In this document: positions 1 to 7,267 of the stretch, piece by piece
Position numbering within the stretch: the first letter of the stretch is position 1
How the letters are laid out: the number at the start of each line of letters is the position of its first letter
Assembly: GCA_963699215.1 (NCBI GenBank)
Contig: OY969422.1
Coordinates: 62,001 to 126,000 of the forward strand
Length of the DNA: 64,000 nucleotides
Direction of reading: 5' to 3'
Origin: VRUE01 sp963699215
Lineage (GTDB): Bacteria > Actinomycetota > Thermoleophilia > Solirubrobacterales > 70-9
The notes under the pieces: model-generated
The model's input: the letters and a program-made list of their open reading frames with translations, nothing else
Told to the model about the DNA's origin: nothing
Database searches by the model: none
Position numbers and translations under genes: made by a program

Positions 1-615
1 GACCTGGCAAAGCTGAAGACCCTGCTTACTGCCGCCGACCGCGCGGGACGGATCAAAGGAGCGTTCAAACGCACGCCGCTCTGGATCATGGAGCTCTCCT
101 GGGATACCAACCCGCCCGACCCGGGCGGCCTGCCGATGAAGATCGAGAGTCGCTGGATCGCCGAGGCGCTCTTCAACTCCTGGAGCCTCGGCATCGAATA
201 CTTCTTCTGGTACAGCTTGCGCGACCCTGAGCCGGAGCCGGATCTGCCGTTCAGCCAGACCGATCAGGGCGGGCTCTACTTCCGCGGCCCGACCGTCGCC
301 CAGGACGAGCCGAAGGAGATCATGTTCGCCTTCCGCTTCCCCTTCGTCGCCTACCCGCACCAGAAAGGCCTCTACTTCTGGGGCCGCACGCCCGACAGCA
401 GCAGCGGCAAGGTGACGATTCAGGTCTTCAGGGGGGGTCACTGGCGCAAGGCGCTCGTTGCCCAGGCCAACGAAGCGGGCATCTTCCAGGGCCTGGTTGG
501 CCGGCACTACGGCCGTAACAAGAAGGGTGCCGCGCGGGTCGTCTATCAAGGCCAGGCGTCGCTGCCGTTCTCGATGAAGCCGGTGCCGGACTTCCCCCAC
601 CCGCCCTTCGGCTAG
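1..615 (+). CDS. C-terminal part of a glycosidase-like protein (partial)
   Basis: The frame is open from the first base of the window, so the start lies upstream and only about 204 C-terminal residues are seen. The fragment contains LWIMELSWDTNPPDPGG followed by a stretch rich in aromatic residues (EYFFWYSLRD). This resembles the last strands of a (beta/alpha)8 glycoside hydrolase, where a Glu after a beta strand (the E of WIMELSW) is the usual nucleophile. The rest has further aromatic strands (GLYFRGP, KGLYFWGR) that could be an accessory beta domain. No signal peptide can be judged because the N terminus is missing. The next gene, a nucleotide-sugar dehydrogenase, fits a cell-envelope sugar context. 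The family assignment is by resemblance only; the reading frame itself is sure. Confidence 0.55.
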   Translation, partial: DLAKLKTLLTAADRAGRIKGAFKRTPLWIMELSWDTNPPDPGGLPMKIESRWIAEALFNSWSLGIEYFFWYSLRDPEPEPDLPFSQTDQGGLYFRGPTVAQDEPKEIMFAFRFPFVAYPHQKGLYFWGRTPDSSSGKVTIQVFRGGHWRKALVAQANEAGIFQGLVGRHYGRNKKGAARVVYQGQASLPFSMKPVPDFPHPPFG

Positions 616-652
616 CCCCGCTCGTCCGCCGACGCCACCTAGACTGCCGACG

Positions 653-1900
653 ATGAAGATTGGGATCGTCGGGTTGGGATACGTCGGCCTGCCGCTTGCC
701 GTGGCTTTCGCCGAAGCCGGTCATGAGGTGGTCGGCCTCGACGCGGACGCACGCAAGATCGAGGCGTTGAACGCGGGACGCAGCTACATCGAGGACATTC
801 CCGACGAGGCGCTGGTGCCGCTGGGCGACCGCCTGGGGGCGACCGCCGATCACGCGGAGCTCGCATCCTGCGAAGCGATCGTGATCTGCGTACCGACGCC
901 GCTGACCGGCTCGCGAGAGCCCGACCTCGCCTACCTGACCGAGTCGGCAACGGCGCTGTCGAGCGTGCTGCAGCCCGGGCAGCTCGTCGTGCTGGAGTCG
1001 ACCACCTACCCCGGGACGACGCGCGAGCGCCTGCTGCCGATCCTGGAGGAGTCGGGGATGGCGGCCGGTCGCGACTTCCACCTCGCCTTCTCGCCGGAGC
1101 GGATCGACCCCGGGCGCACCGACTACACCGTCCGCACCACGCCGAAGCTGGTCGGCGGCATCACCCCGACCTGCGCCGAGCGCGCCCGCGAGCTCTACTC
1201 GCTGATCTGCGACGAAGTCGTCGTCCTCTCCGCACCGGAGACGGCGGAGCTGGCAAAGCTGCTCGAGAACATCTTCCGCTCGGTGAACATCGCCCTCGTC
1301 AACGAGCTCTCCCAGCTCTGCGAGCGGCTCGGCATCGACATCTGGGAGGTGATCGACGCCGCCTCGACCAAGCCGTTCGGCTTCATGCGCTTCGACCCGG
1401 GTCCTGGCATGGGAGGCCACTGTCTCCCGGTGGACCCCTTCTACCTCGCCTTCAAGGCGCGCGAGCACGACTTCTACCCCGAGTTCATCGAGCTCGCCGG
1501 CAAGATCAACCGGGCTCAGCCCGGCTACTGCGTGGAGCGGATCGGGCGCTCGCTCAACGATGCCGGCAAGGCGGTCAAGGGGTCGAAGATCCTCGTCCTC
1601 GGGGTCAGCTACAAGCCCGGAGTCGGCGACATCCGCGAGTCGCCCGCGCTGGAGATCGTCAGCCTGCTGCACGAGCTGGGTGGCGACGTCTCCTATCACG
1701 ACCCCTTCGTGCCCGAGTTGAGCCAGTTCGGCCTGCGCTCGGTCGATCTCGAGCCGGCGCTGCGCAGCGCCGACCTGGCGGCGATCGTCACCGCTCATCC
1801 GCAAATCGACTACGGCGCGGTCGTCTCCACGGCGCCGCTGACGATCGACTTCCGCGGCGTCACGCGGGAGATCGACTCGGAGAGCCTGATCCGGCTCTAG
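653..1900 (+). CDS. UDP/GDP-sugar 6-dehydrogenase (WecC/WbpA-like)
   Basis: A 415-residue NAD-dependent nucleotide-sugar dehydrogenase that oxidises the C6 alcohol of a UDP- or GDP-activated sugar to the uronate for envelope polysaccharides. It opens with the Rossmann motif GLGYVGLP (residues 7-14). The catalytic Cys257 lies in GPGMGGHCLPVDPFY, and the C-terminal UDP-binding domain carries VLGVSYKPGVGDIRESP. The length is normal for the family. The exact sugar (UDP-GlcNAc, UDP-ManNAc or GDP-mannose) cannot be read from sequence. The ATG is preceded by TAGACT at 640-645, 7 nt away and with no Shine-Dalgarno, so the mRNA is probably leaderless. The 3' end overlaps the convergent pabAB gene by 41 bp. 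Confidence 0.9.
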   Translation: MKIGIVGLGYVGLPLAVAFAEAGHEVVGLDADARKIEALNAGRSYIEDIPDEALVPLGDRLGATADHAELASCEAIVICVPTPLTGSREPDLAYLTESATALSSVLQPGQLVVLESTTYPGTTRERLLPILEESGMAAGRDFHLAFSPERIDPGRTDYTVRTTPKLVGGITPTCAERARELYSLICDEVVVLSAPETAELAKLLENIFRSVNIALVNELSQLCERLGIDIWEVIDAASTKPFGFMRFDPGPGMGGHCLPVDPFYLAFKAREHDFYPEFIELAGKINRAQPGYCVERIGRSLNDAGKAVKGSKILVLGVSYKPGVGDIRESPALEIVSLLHELGGDVSYHDPFVPELSQFGLRSVDLEPALRSADLAAIVTAHPQIDYGAVVSTAPLTIDFRGVTREIDSESLIRL

Positions 1901-4046
1901 GGCGCAACGCCCGCTCCGGGTCGACGCCCGGCTCGATCGCCTGCATCGGCGCCCGCGCCTTGAGCAGCATCTCCTCGTACTCGCCCTCGGGGTCGGACTG
2001 CATGACGATCGCGCCGCCGGTGCCGATCGTGGCCGAGTCGGCGACGACGATCGTCCTGATCGCGACGCTGAGGTCGCAGCCGCCGCCGAGGCCCAGGTAG
2101 CCGATCGCGCCCGAGTAGACGCCGCGCGCCTCGCCCTCGAGCTCGTCGACGATCCGCATCGTGCGCCGCTTCGGCGCGCCGGTCATCGAGCCGGGCGGAA
2201 AGCAGGCGCGAATGCAGTCCGGCACCTCCACCCCCTCGCGCAGCAGCCCGCGGACGGTGGTGACGAGCTGGTGGACGGTCTCGTAGGTCTCGACCTGCAT
2301 CAGGTGCGGCACGTGCACGGTGCCGATCTCGCAGACGGAGCCGAGGTCGTTGCGCAGCAGGTCGGCGATCATCAGGTTCTCGGCCCGGTTCTTCTCGTCG
2401 CCGCGCAGGCGCTCGGCGAGGCGCACGTCCTCCGCCGGCGTCTCGCCGCGGCGGCAGGTCCCCTTGATCGGCTTCGCCTCGACCCAGCGGTCGCGGCCGA
2501 CCCCGAGGAAGCGCTCGGGCGAGGAGCTCAGCACCGCGGTCTCGCCGAAGCGGAGGAAGGACGAGAACGGCGCCGGGTTGACCCGGCGCAGGCTCCGGTA
2601 GAGCGCCAGCGGCTCGGCGTCGGCGTCGGCGACCACCCGGTTGGTCAAGCAGACCTCGTAGGTCTCGCCCTGGGCGAGCAGCCGCTTGCACTCGGCGATC
2701 TCCTCCAGGTAGCGCTCGCGCGGGCGGGCGAGGCGAAACTCGGCCGGGCCGCCGTCGGCGGCACCCCTCGCCCGGTCCGGCTCTACCGCGGCCGGCAACG
2801 CGCCCAGACGGCGCTCGGTGGCCTCGATCCAGGCCTCCGCCTCGCCCCCCGGCTCCACAAGCGAGAGCAGGTACGTGTGCCCCGCTGCGTGGTCAAACGC
2901 GATCATGCGGCCGGCGAAGACGAAGGCGGCATCGGGCAGCGGCGACTCGTGCGCAGCGTCCCCCCCGCACTCTGCCTTCAACTCGTAGCCAAGGTAGCCG
3001 GCGAAGCCGCAATCGAACTCGAACGGCAACCCGGTCTCCTGCAGGCGCATGCGCTGCATCTCCGCGGCGACGTAATCGAAGATCGATTCGCGCCGCGTCT
3101 CAATCTCTTCGCCTCGGGCAATTGTCAGCTTTCCGCCGTTCACGTCGTAGGTGACCTTCGCGCCCAAGGGTCCGCTGTCATCGCCCACGAACGAGAAGCG
3201 AGCGCCCTCATCAACGCGACTGCTGTCGAGCCAAAACGCGTTCTCGCTCTCGGCGTAGAGCTGGACGAAAACGCCCTCGGGATCGAAGGGGCGATCGAGC
3301 CGCTTCACGACGAGCTCCGGTGAAGGGGCGACGGGGTGCCCCTCCTGCGCAGCGGCGTCCTGTTTTTCGCCCCGAGGGGTTTGGCGCAGCCGCAACCGGC
3401 TCCCCTGGCGAAAAACCCAGCCAGCGGGAGGGGCACCCCGTCGCCCCCTCCACCGCCAACTCAAGTCCCTGAAGTTCTCGATCAGCCGGCGACCGTGTTC
3501 TGTACAGATCGACTCAGGGTGGAATTGCACGCCCCAGAGCGGCCGGTCGCGGTGCTCGACCGCCATCAGGACGCCGTCGCTTGTCCAGGCGATCCCCCTC
3601 AGCTCGGGCGGCAGGGGCTGCTCGATGCAGAGCGAGTGGTAACGGACCGCTTGGAACTCGCGCGGGATGCCGGCGAACAGGGACGAGTCATCGTGGAGGA
3701 CGGCGCTGAGGCGACCGTGCACAGGCTCGGGCGCGGGAACGACGGCGGCGCCGTGGGCGAGCCCCAGGCCCTGGTGGCCGAGGCAGACGCCGAGCAGCGG
3801 AGCGGTCGAGTGGCGGATCGCTTCGGCGCAAACGCCGAAATCGCCCTCCCGGTCCGGCCGGCCCGGCCCGGGCGAGACGACGACGTTGTCGAACGCCAGC
3901 TCCGACAGCTCCCTCCAGCGCGCCTCGTCGTTGCGGACGACCAGCGGCTCCTCGCCGTTCGCCTCCGCCAGCAGCTGGAAGAGGTTGTAGGTGAAGGAGT
4001 CGTAGTTGTCGATCAGCAGCGTCTTCAACCGAGCCGAGGTTGCCAC
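1860..4046 (-). CDS. pabAB: Fused aminodeoxychorismate synthase (PabA–PabB)
   Basis: A 728-residue bifunctional enzyme that makes 4-amino-4-deoxychorismate from chorismate and glutamine for folate synthesis. Residues 1 to about 198 are a class I glutamine amidotransferase with nucleophile Cys88 (LGVCLGHQG) and the His176/Glu178 pair (GVQFHPES). Residues 245-715 are the chorismate-binding component. The motif PIKGT (Lys528) marks an aminodeoxychorismate synthase; anthranilate synthases have PIAGT. FPPGSMTGAPK is also present. Residues about 200-241, the linker between the two domains, are encoded by a 123-bp inverted repeat listed separately. The start is GTG at 4044-4046, one base away from the divergent ATG of pabC, so each promoter must lie inside the other gene. 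The 3' end overlaps the upstream dehydrogenase gene. Confidence 0.93.
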   Translation of the reverse strand: MATSARLKTLLIDNYDSFTYNLFQLLAEANGEEPLVVRNDEARWRELSELAFDNVVVSPGPGRPDREGDFGVCAEAIRHSTAPLLGVCLGHQGLGLAHGAAVVPAPEPVHGRLSAVLHDDSSLFAGIPREFQAVRYHSLCIEQPLPPELRGIAWTSDGVLMAVEHRDRPLWGVQFHPESICTEHGRRLIENFRDLSWRWRGRRGAPPAGWVFRQGSRLRLRQTPRGEKQDAAAQEGHPVAPSPELVVKRLDRPFDPEGVFVQLYAESENAFWLDSSRVDEGARFSFVGDDSGPLGAKVTYDVNGGKLTIARGEEIETRRESIFDYVAAEMQRMRLQETGLPFEFDCGFAGYLGYELKAECGGDAAHESPLPDAAFVFAGRMIAFDHAAGHTYLLSLVEPGGEAEAWIEATERRLGALPAAVEPDRARGAADGGPAEFRLARPRERYLEEIAECKRLLAQGETYEVCLTNRVVADADAEPLALYRSLRRVNPAPFSSFLRFGETAVLSSSPERFLGVGRDRWVEAKPIKGTCRRGETPAEDVRLAERLRGDEKNRAENLMIADLLRNDLGSVCEIGTVHVPHLMQVETYETVHQLVTTVRGLLREGVEVPDCIRACFPPGSMTGAPKRRTMRIVDELEGEARGVYSGAIGYLGLGGGCDLSVAIRTIVVADSATIGTGGAIVMQSDPEGEYEEMLLKARAPMQAIEPGVDPERALRPRAGSGSPSRSPA
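3325..3447. repeat. Long inverted repeat inside the pabAB linker
   Basis: The arms 3325-3345 and 3427-3447 are perfect 21-bp inverted repeats (left arm begins GGGGCGACGGGG). Inner arms GTTTTTCGCC (3362-3371) and GGCGAAAAAC (3407-3416) pair as well, so the whole 123 bp can fold into one imperfect hairpin. It stays open in the pabAB frame and encodes the low-complexity linker at residues about 200-241. Its placement exactly between two catalytic domains suggests a tolerated in-frame insertion of a palindromic element. Confidence 0.85.
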
Positions 4047-4047
4047 A

Positions 4048-4827
4048 ATGGCCGCTGTGCCCGATCCGCGCCATGGCGTCTTCGAGACTCTGCTCGTCGT
4101 CGACGGCCGCCCGGTCGAGCTCGATGCCCACCTGGCTCGGCTCGAAGCCAGCCTCGCCGAGCTCTACCCGGGCCAAGACCTCCCGTCCTTGGACGTGCCG
4201 GTAGTTGACCCGCCCTATAGGTGGTCAACTACCGGCACGTCTGCAGGAGCGCTCGAGGCGTTGCGAATCGCGGTTGCACCCAGCGAGGACGGCGGGCTCG
4301 GGGTGAGGATCGACCGACGCAACGTGTCCTCTCGCGGCTTCGCCTCGCCATCCGGGACGAACGCGCCAGGGGCGATTTCGGTCGAGAGCCTGGCGCTCGC
4401 CGGTGGCCTCGGCGCCCATAAGTGGGCCGATCGTTCATTGGTCGACGAGGCACAGGCGAAGCTACCTGCCGACGCGCTCTCGCTGATCGTCGATGACGAC
4501 GGTGCTGTGCTGGAGGCCTCGCGGGCCAACGTCTTCGCGGTGCAGGACGGGGCGCTCGTAACGCCACCGCTCGACGGGCGCATCCTTCCCGGGATCACAC
4601 GCATGCGAGTGCTGGGGCTGGCCGGCGGATTGGGAATCGAAGCCGGTGAAGCCACGCTCACCCGCGCCGACCTGCTCGCCGCCGACGAGGTCTTCCTCAC
4701 CGGCTCCGTGCGGGGCATCGAGCGGGTTCACTCCCTCGACGGGGCAATGCTCGCCGCCGGCGGGTCGGTTGCCTCCAACCTGGCCGCAGCGCTGTGGCAG
4801 GCGTGGGCTTCCGTCCCGGTCGGATAG
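4048..4827 (+). CDS. pabC: Aminodeoxychorismate lyase-like class IV aminotransferase
   Basis: A PLP-dependent class IV enzyme of 259 residues. It shows the family's N-terminal HGVFETLLVVDG, the Lys region GGLGAHKWADR, the EASRANVF segment typical of the PLP phosphate site and the C-terminal DEVFLTGSVRGI. Its position back-to-back with the fused aminodeoxychorismate synthase makes the lyase role (release of p-aminobenzoate and pyruvate) the best guess; a D-amino-acid or branched-chain aminotransferase is the alternative. A GTG at 4057 is also a plausible start, since CACAAT (4044-4049) sits 7 nt before it. Residues about 49-65 are encoded by a perfect 19-bp palindrome that looks inserted into a surface loop. 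The following sucC-like gene starts 15 nt downstream. Confidence 0.8.
   Translation: MAAVPDPRHGVFETLLVVDGRPVELDAHLARLEASLAELYPGQDLPSLDVPVVDPPYRWSTTGTSAGALEALRIAVAPSEDGGLGVRIDRRNVSSRGFASPSGTNAPGAISVESLALAGGLGAHKWADRSLVDEAQAKLPADALSLIVDDDGAVLEASRANVFAVQDGALVTPPLDGRILPGITRMRVLGLAGGLGIEAGEATLTRADLLAADEVFLTGSVRGIERVHSLDGAMLAAGGSVASNLAAALWQAWASVPVG
4192..4241. repeat. In-frame palindrome within pabC
   Basis: GACGTGCCGGTAGTTGACC (4192-4210) and its exact reverse complement (4223-4241) flank a 12-nt centre, CGCCCTATAGGT. This gives a 19-bp perfect stem in coding sequence. The centre contains CCTATAGG, the same C-run/ATA/G-run apex seen at 6079-6087, 12850-12859, 46914-46926 and 62892-62907. Confidence 0.9.
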
Positions 4828-4842
4828 GGTTCCGCGCCGCGC

Positions 4843-6060
4843 ATGCGCTTCTACGAGTACGAGGCACGCAAGATCGTCGAGCTGGCGGGAATCCCCGTCA
4901 CCATGTACGGCTTCTGCAAAACGGCCGAGGAGGCTCGTAAGGCCGCCGAAGACATCGGCGGCCCGACGGTGATCAAGTCGCAGGTGCTGAGCGGCGGGCG
5001 GATGAAGGCCGGCGGGGTCAAGTTCGCCGACACGCCCGAGGAAGCCGCCGAGCACGCCGAGGCGATCCTGCAGCTGGAGATCAACGGCCACATGCCACGC
5101 GGCGTCCTCGTCGATCCCAAAGCCGAGGTCAAGCAGGAGTACTACGCGAGCGTCGTCTGGGACGGAACCGCGAAGCGGCCGCTGATGCTGTTCAGCGACA
5201 TGGGCGGCATCGACATCGAGGAGGTCGCCGAGACCCACCCCGACCACGTCGGCCGCGGCTACCTCTCCAACCTGCTGCCGATCGCCGACTTCGAGGCCAA
5301 GCAGGCGGTCGCCGCCACCGGCGTCACCGGCTCGCAGCTGAACCGGGCGACGCCGATCCTCGCCAAGCTCGCCCGCCTCTTCCGCGACTACGACATGACC
5401 CTGGCCGAGATCAACCCGCTGGCCGAGTTGACCGACGGCAGCTTCGTCGCCCTCGATGCCCACATGGAGATGGAGAACGAGGCGGTCGGCCGGCAGAAGG
5501 CGCTGCTGCGCAAGCACCTGGAGATCGCCGAGGAGGACACGCGCGAGACCTACGAGCCCTCCGACTTCGAGCGCAACGTCGCCGCGATCGACGCCGCCGA
5601 CCACCGCGGCGTGATCCAGGGCAAGGACCACGGCTTCGAGGGCAACCTCGGCCTCGTGATCGGCGCCGGCGGCGGCTCGCTGACCCTGACCGACGCAGTC
5701 CGCAGCCAGGGCGGCAAGCCGGCCAACTACTCCGAGATCGGCGGCAATCCCTCCGTCGCCAAGGCCTGCGGCCTGGCCAAGGAGGTGCTGGAGAAGGACG
5801 GGGTCGAGAAGATCGCCGTGATGATGTCGATCGTCTCCAACACCCGCGTCGACATCGTCGCCCGCGGCACGATCAAGGCCTGCCTGGAACTGGGCAAGGA
5901 CCCGGGCGAGACGATCGCGATCTTCCGCATCCCCGGCGCCTGGGAGGACGAGGGCTTCAAGATCCTCGATCGCTACGGGGTCGAGTACTGCGACCGCTCG
6001 GTCTCGATGTGGGAGGCGGCGGGACGCGCCGTCGCCAAGATCCAGGGCGCCCCAGCATGA
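4843..6060 (+). CDS. Succinyl-CoA-ligase-like beta subunit (ATP-grasp)
   Basis: A 405-residue ATP-grasp acyl-CoA ligase subunit. The N-terminal nucleotide-binding segment has GGRMKAGGVKF, and the Mg-binding/active-site loop has LAEINPLAEL. The C-terminal CoA-ligase domain carries LVIGAGGGSLTLTDAV and GGNPSVAKA. In place of the NIFGGI segment usual in SucC there is SIVSNTRVD, and the N terminus (MRFYEYEARKIVELAGIPV) diverges from MNLHEYQAK-type SucC. The substrate may therefore be succinate, malate or another carboxylate. It forms an operon with the alpha subunit and a ferredoxin. A TAGGGT 12 nt before the ATG suggests a very short leader. The stop codon lies in the loop of a terminator-like hairpin. 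Confidence 0.8.
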   Translation: MRFYEYEARKIVELAGIPVTMYGFCKTAEEARKAAEDIGGPTVIKSQVLSGGRMKAGGVKFADTPEEAAEHAEAILQLEINGHMPRGVLVDPKAEVKQEYYASVVWDGTAKRPLMLFSDMGGIDIEEVAETHPDHVGRGYLSNLLPIADFEAKQAVAATGVTGSQLNRATPILAKLARLFRDYDMTLAEINPLAELTDGSFVALDAHMEMENEAVGRQKALLRKHLEIAEEDTRETYEPSDFERNVAAIDAADHRGVIQGKDHGFEGNLGLVIGAGGGSLTLTDAVRSQGGKPANYSEIGGNPSVAKACGLAKEVLEKDGVEKIAVMMSIVSNTRVDIVARGTIKACLELGKDPGETIAIFRIPGAWEDEGFKILDRYGVEYCDRSVSMWEAAGRAVAKIQGAPA

Positions 6061-6071
6061 GCCGGGGCGCC
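6046..6071 (+). terminator. GC hairpin with the sucC-like stop codon in its loop
   Basis: GGCGCCCC (6046-6053) and GGGGCGCC (6064-6071) form an 8-bp stem followed by TTTGT. The TGA stop (6058-6060) lies in the 10-nt loop. It could attenuate transcription between the beta and alpha subunit genes. Confidence 0.55.
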
Positions 6072-6094
6072 TTTGTCACCCATAGGGCCACAAA
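6072..6094. repeat. Small hairpin with CCC-ATA-GGG apex
   Basis: TTTGT (6072-6076) pairs with ACAAA (6090-6094). A 2x2 mismatch is followed by CCC (6079-6081), loop ATA and GGG (6085-6087). It lies in the short gap between the two ligase subunit genes and shares its apex with four other palindromes in the window. Confidence 0.5.
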
Positions 6095-6112
6095 CTCGCC
6101 CGGAGGGGCGTC

Positions 6113-7030
6113 ATGAGCATCCTGCTGAGCAAGGAGACGACCTTCATCGTCCAGGGGATCACCGGGCGCGAGGCGGTCAACCTGACCCGCGAGTGCCTCG
6201 ACTACGGCTCCAAGGTCGTCGGCGGCGTCACCCCCGGCCGCAAGGGCCGCGAGGTGCACGGGGTGCCTGTCTTCGACACCGTCGCCCAGGCCGTCGAGAA
6301 TTACGGCGGGCCGATCGACGGCTCGGTCGTCACCGTCCCCCCCGCCTTCACCAAGGACGCCGTGCTGGAGGCCATCGAGAACGGAATCAAGCTGATCGTG
6401 ATCGTCACCGAGCGCATCCCGCGCCGCGACGTCGCCCAGATGGTCGAGCTCGCGGACATGCGCGGGGCGCGGATCATCGGCCCCAACTGCCTCGGTCTGA
6501 TCGTGCCCGGGGTCTGCAAGATGGGCGGCATCGGCGGCCCCGCCAAAGACGCCGCCAAGGCATACGCGCCCGGACCCGTCGGCGTGATGAGCCGCTCCGG
6601 CGGGATGACGACCGAGATCTCCTCCTCGCTGACCCAGGCCGGCCTTGGCGTCTCCACCGCGGTCTCGATCGGCGGCGACGCGATCATCGGCTCCACCTAC
6701 GCCGAGCTGATGCCCTACTTCGAGGCCGACGAGCAGACCCAGGCGATCGTCATCTACACCGAGCCCGGCGGCCGCATGGAGGCGCAGCTCTCCGAATGGG
6801 TCAAGGAGAACAACTCACGCCTGCCTATCGTCGCCTTCATGGCGGGCAAGTTCATGGACGACGATGAGATGAAGGGGATGAGCTTCGGGCACGCAGGAAC
6901 CATTGTCGAGGGCGTGGAGGACACGGCAACGGAGAAGATCGCCCGTCTCGAAGCGGCCGGCATCCGCGTGGTCGAGCGGATCGACGAGATCCCCGACGCG
7001 GTCAAGCAGAAGCTCGGGGTGGCCGCATGA
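6113..7030 (+). CDS. Succinyl-CoA-ligase-like alpha subunit (SucD-like)
   Basis: A 305-residue CoA-binding and CoA-ligase subunit, the partner of the preceding ATP-grasp subunit. The N-terminal Rossmann CoA-binding domain starts TTFIVQGITGREA and contains GGVTPGRKG. The middle has IIGPNCLGLIVPG and GVMSRSGGMTTEI. The phosphohistidine loop is SFGHAGTIVEG near residue 260. All catalytic features of SucD are present, although the overall sequence is not a close match to proteobacterial SucD. A weak GGAGGGG precedes the ATG. The last codons overlap the ferredoxin start (ATGA), so the ferredoxin is translationally coupled to the ligase. Confidence 0.85.
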   Translation: MSILLSKETTFIVQGITGREAVNLTRECLDYGSKVVGGVTPGRKGREVHGVPVFDTVAQAVENYGGPIDGSVVTVPPAFTKDAVLEAIENGIKLIVIVTERIPRRDVAQMVELADMRGARIIGPNCLGLIVPGVCKMGGIGGPAKDAAKAYAPGPVGVMSRSGGMTTEISSSLTQAGLGVSTAVSIGGDAIIGSTYAELMPYFEADEQTQAIVIYTEPGGRMEAQLSEWVKENNSRLPIVAFMAGKFMDDDEMKGMSFGHAGTIVEGVEDTATEKIARLEAAGIRVVERIDEIPDAVKQKLGVAA

Positions 7031-7260
7031 GCGAGGCGCTGCACAAGGTCTTCATCGACGTCGAGGTCGACGCATCGGTCGCCGGTGACGCCGAGCTCGC
7101 CAAGAAGCTGGAAGAAGTCTGCCCCGTCGACATCTTCGCCGCCACCGACTCCGGTGTGGAGGTGGTCGAGAAGAACCTCGACGAGTGCGTCCTCTGCAAC
7201 CTCTGCGTCGACGCCGCCCCCGACGGCGCGGTCCGCGTCGTCAAGCTCTACGAGGGCTAA
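7027..7260 (+). CDS. Single-cluster [4Fe-4S] ferredoxin
   Basis: A 77-residue ferredoxin. One Cys-Pro (Cys32) and a later CxxCxxC (Cys54, Cys57, Cys60) can bind one [4Fe-4S] cluster. The position where a second CP motif would have its Cys is Ala64 (CVDAAP), so only one of the two clusters of an ancestral 2x[4Fe-4S] ferredoxin remains, as in FixX-like proteins. The start codon overlaps the stop of the SucD-like gene (ATGA). Its place in an acyl-CoA ligase operon suggests it serves a CoA-linked 2-oxoacid or acyl-CoA redox enzyme encoded elsewhere. That partner is inferred, not seen. Confidence 0.85.
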   Translation: MSEALHKVFIDVEVDASVAGDAELAKKLEEVCPVDIFAATDSGVEVVEKNLDECVLCNLCVDAAPDGAVRVVKLYEG

Positions 7261-7267
7261 AGCCGGC

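Noticed and set aside
428..1804. Long open frame antisense to the nucleotide-sugar dehydrogenase
   Set aside because: High-GC shadow: composition and lack of any motif indicate a by-product of the real gene's codon use. The same applies to the long antisense frames over 7568-8086, 24066-26432, 31621-32265 and 48027-49631.
6046..6071. Full transcription stop between the two ligase subunits
   Set aside because: The T-run is short and the subunits must be co-expressed, so only attenuation is suggested.
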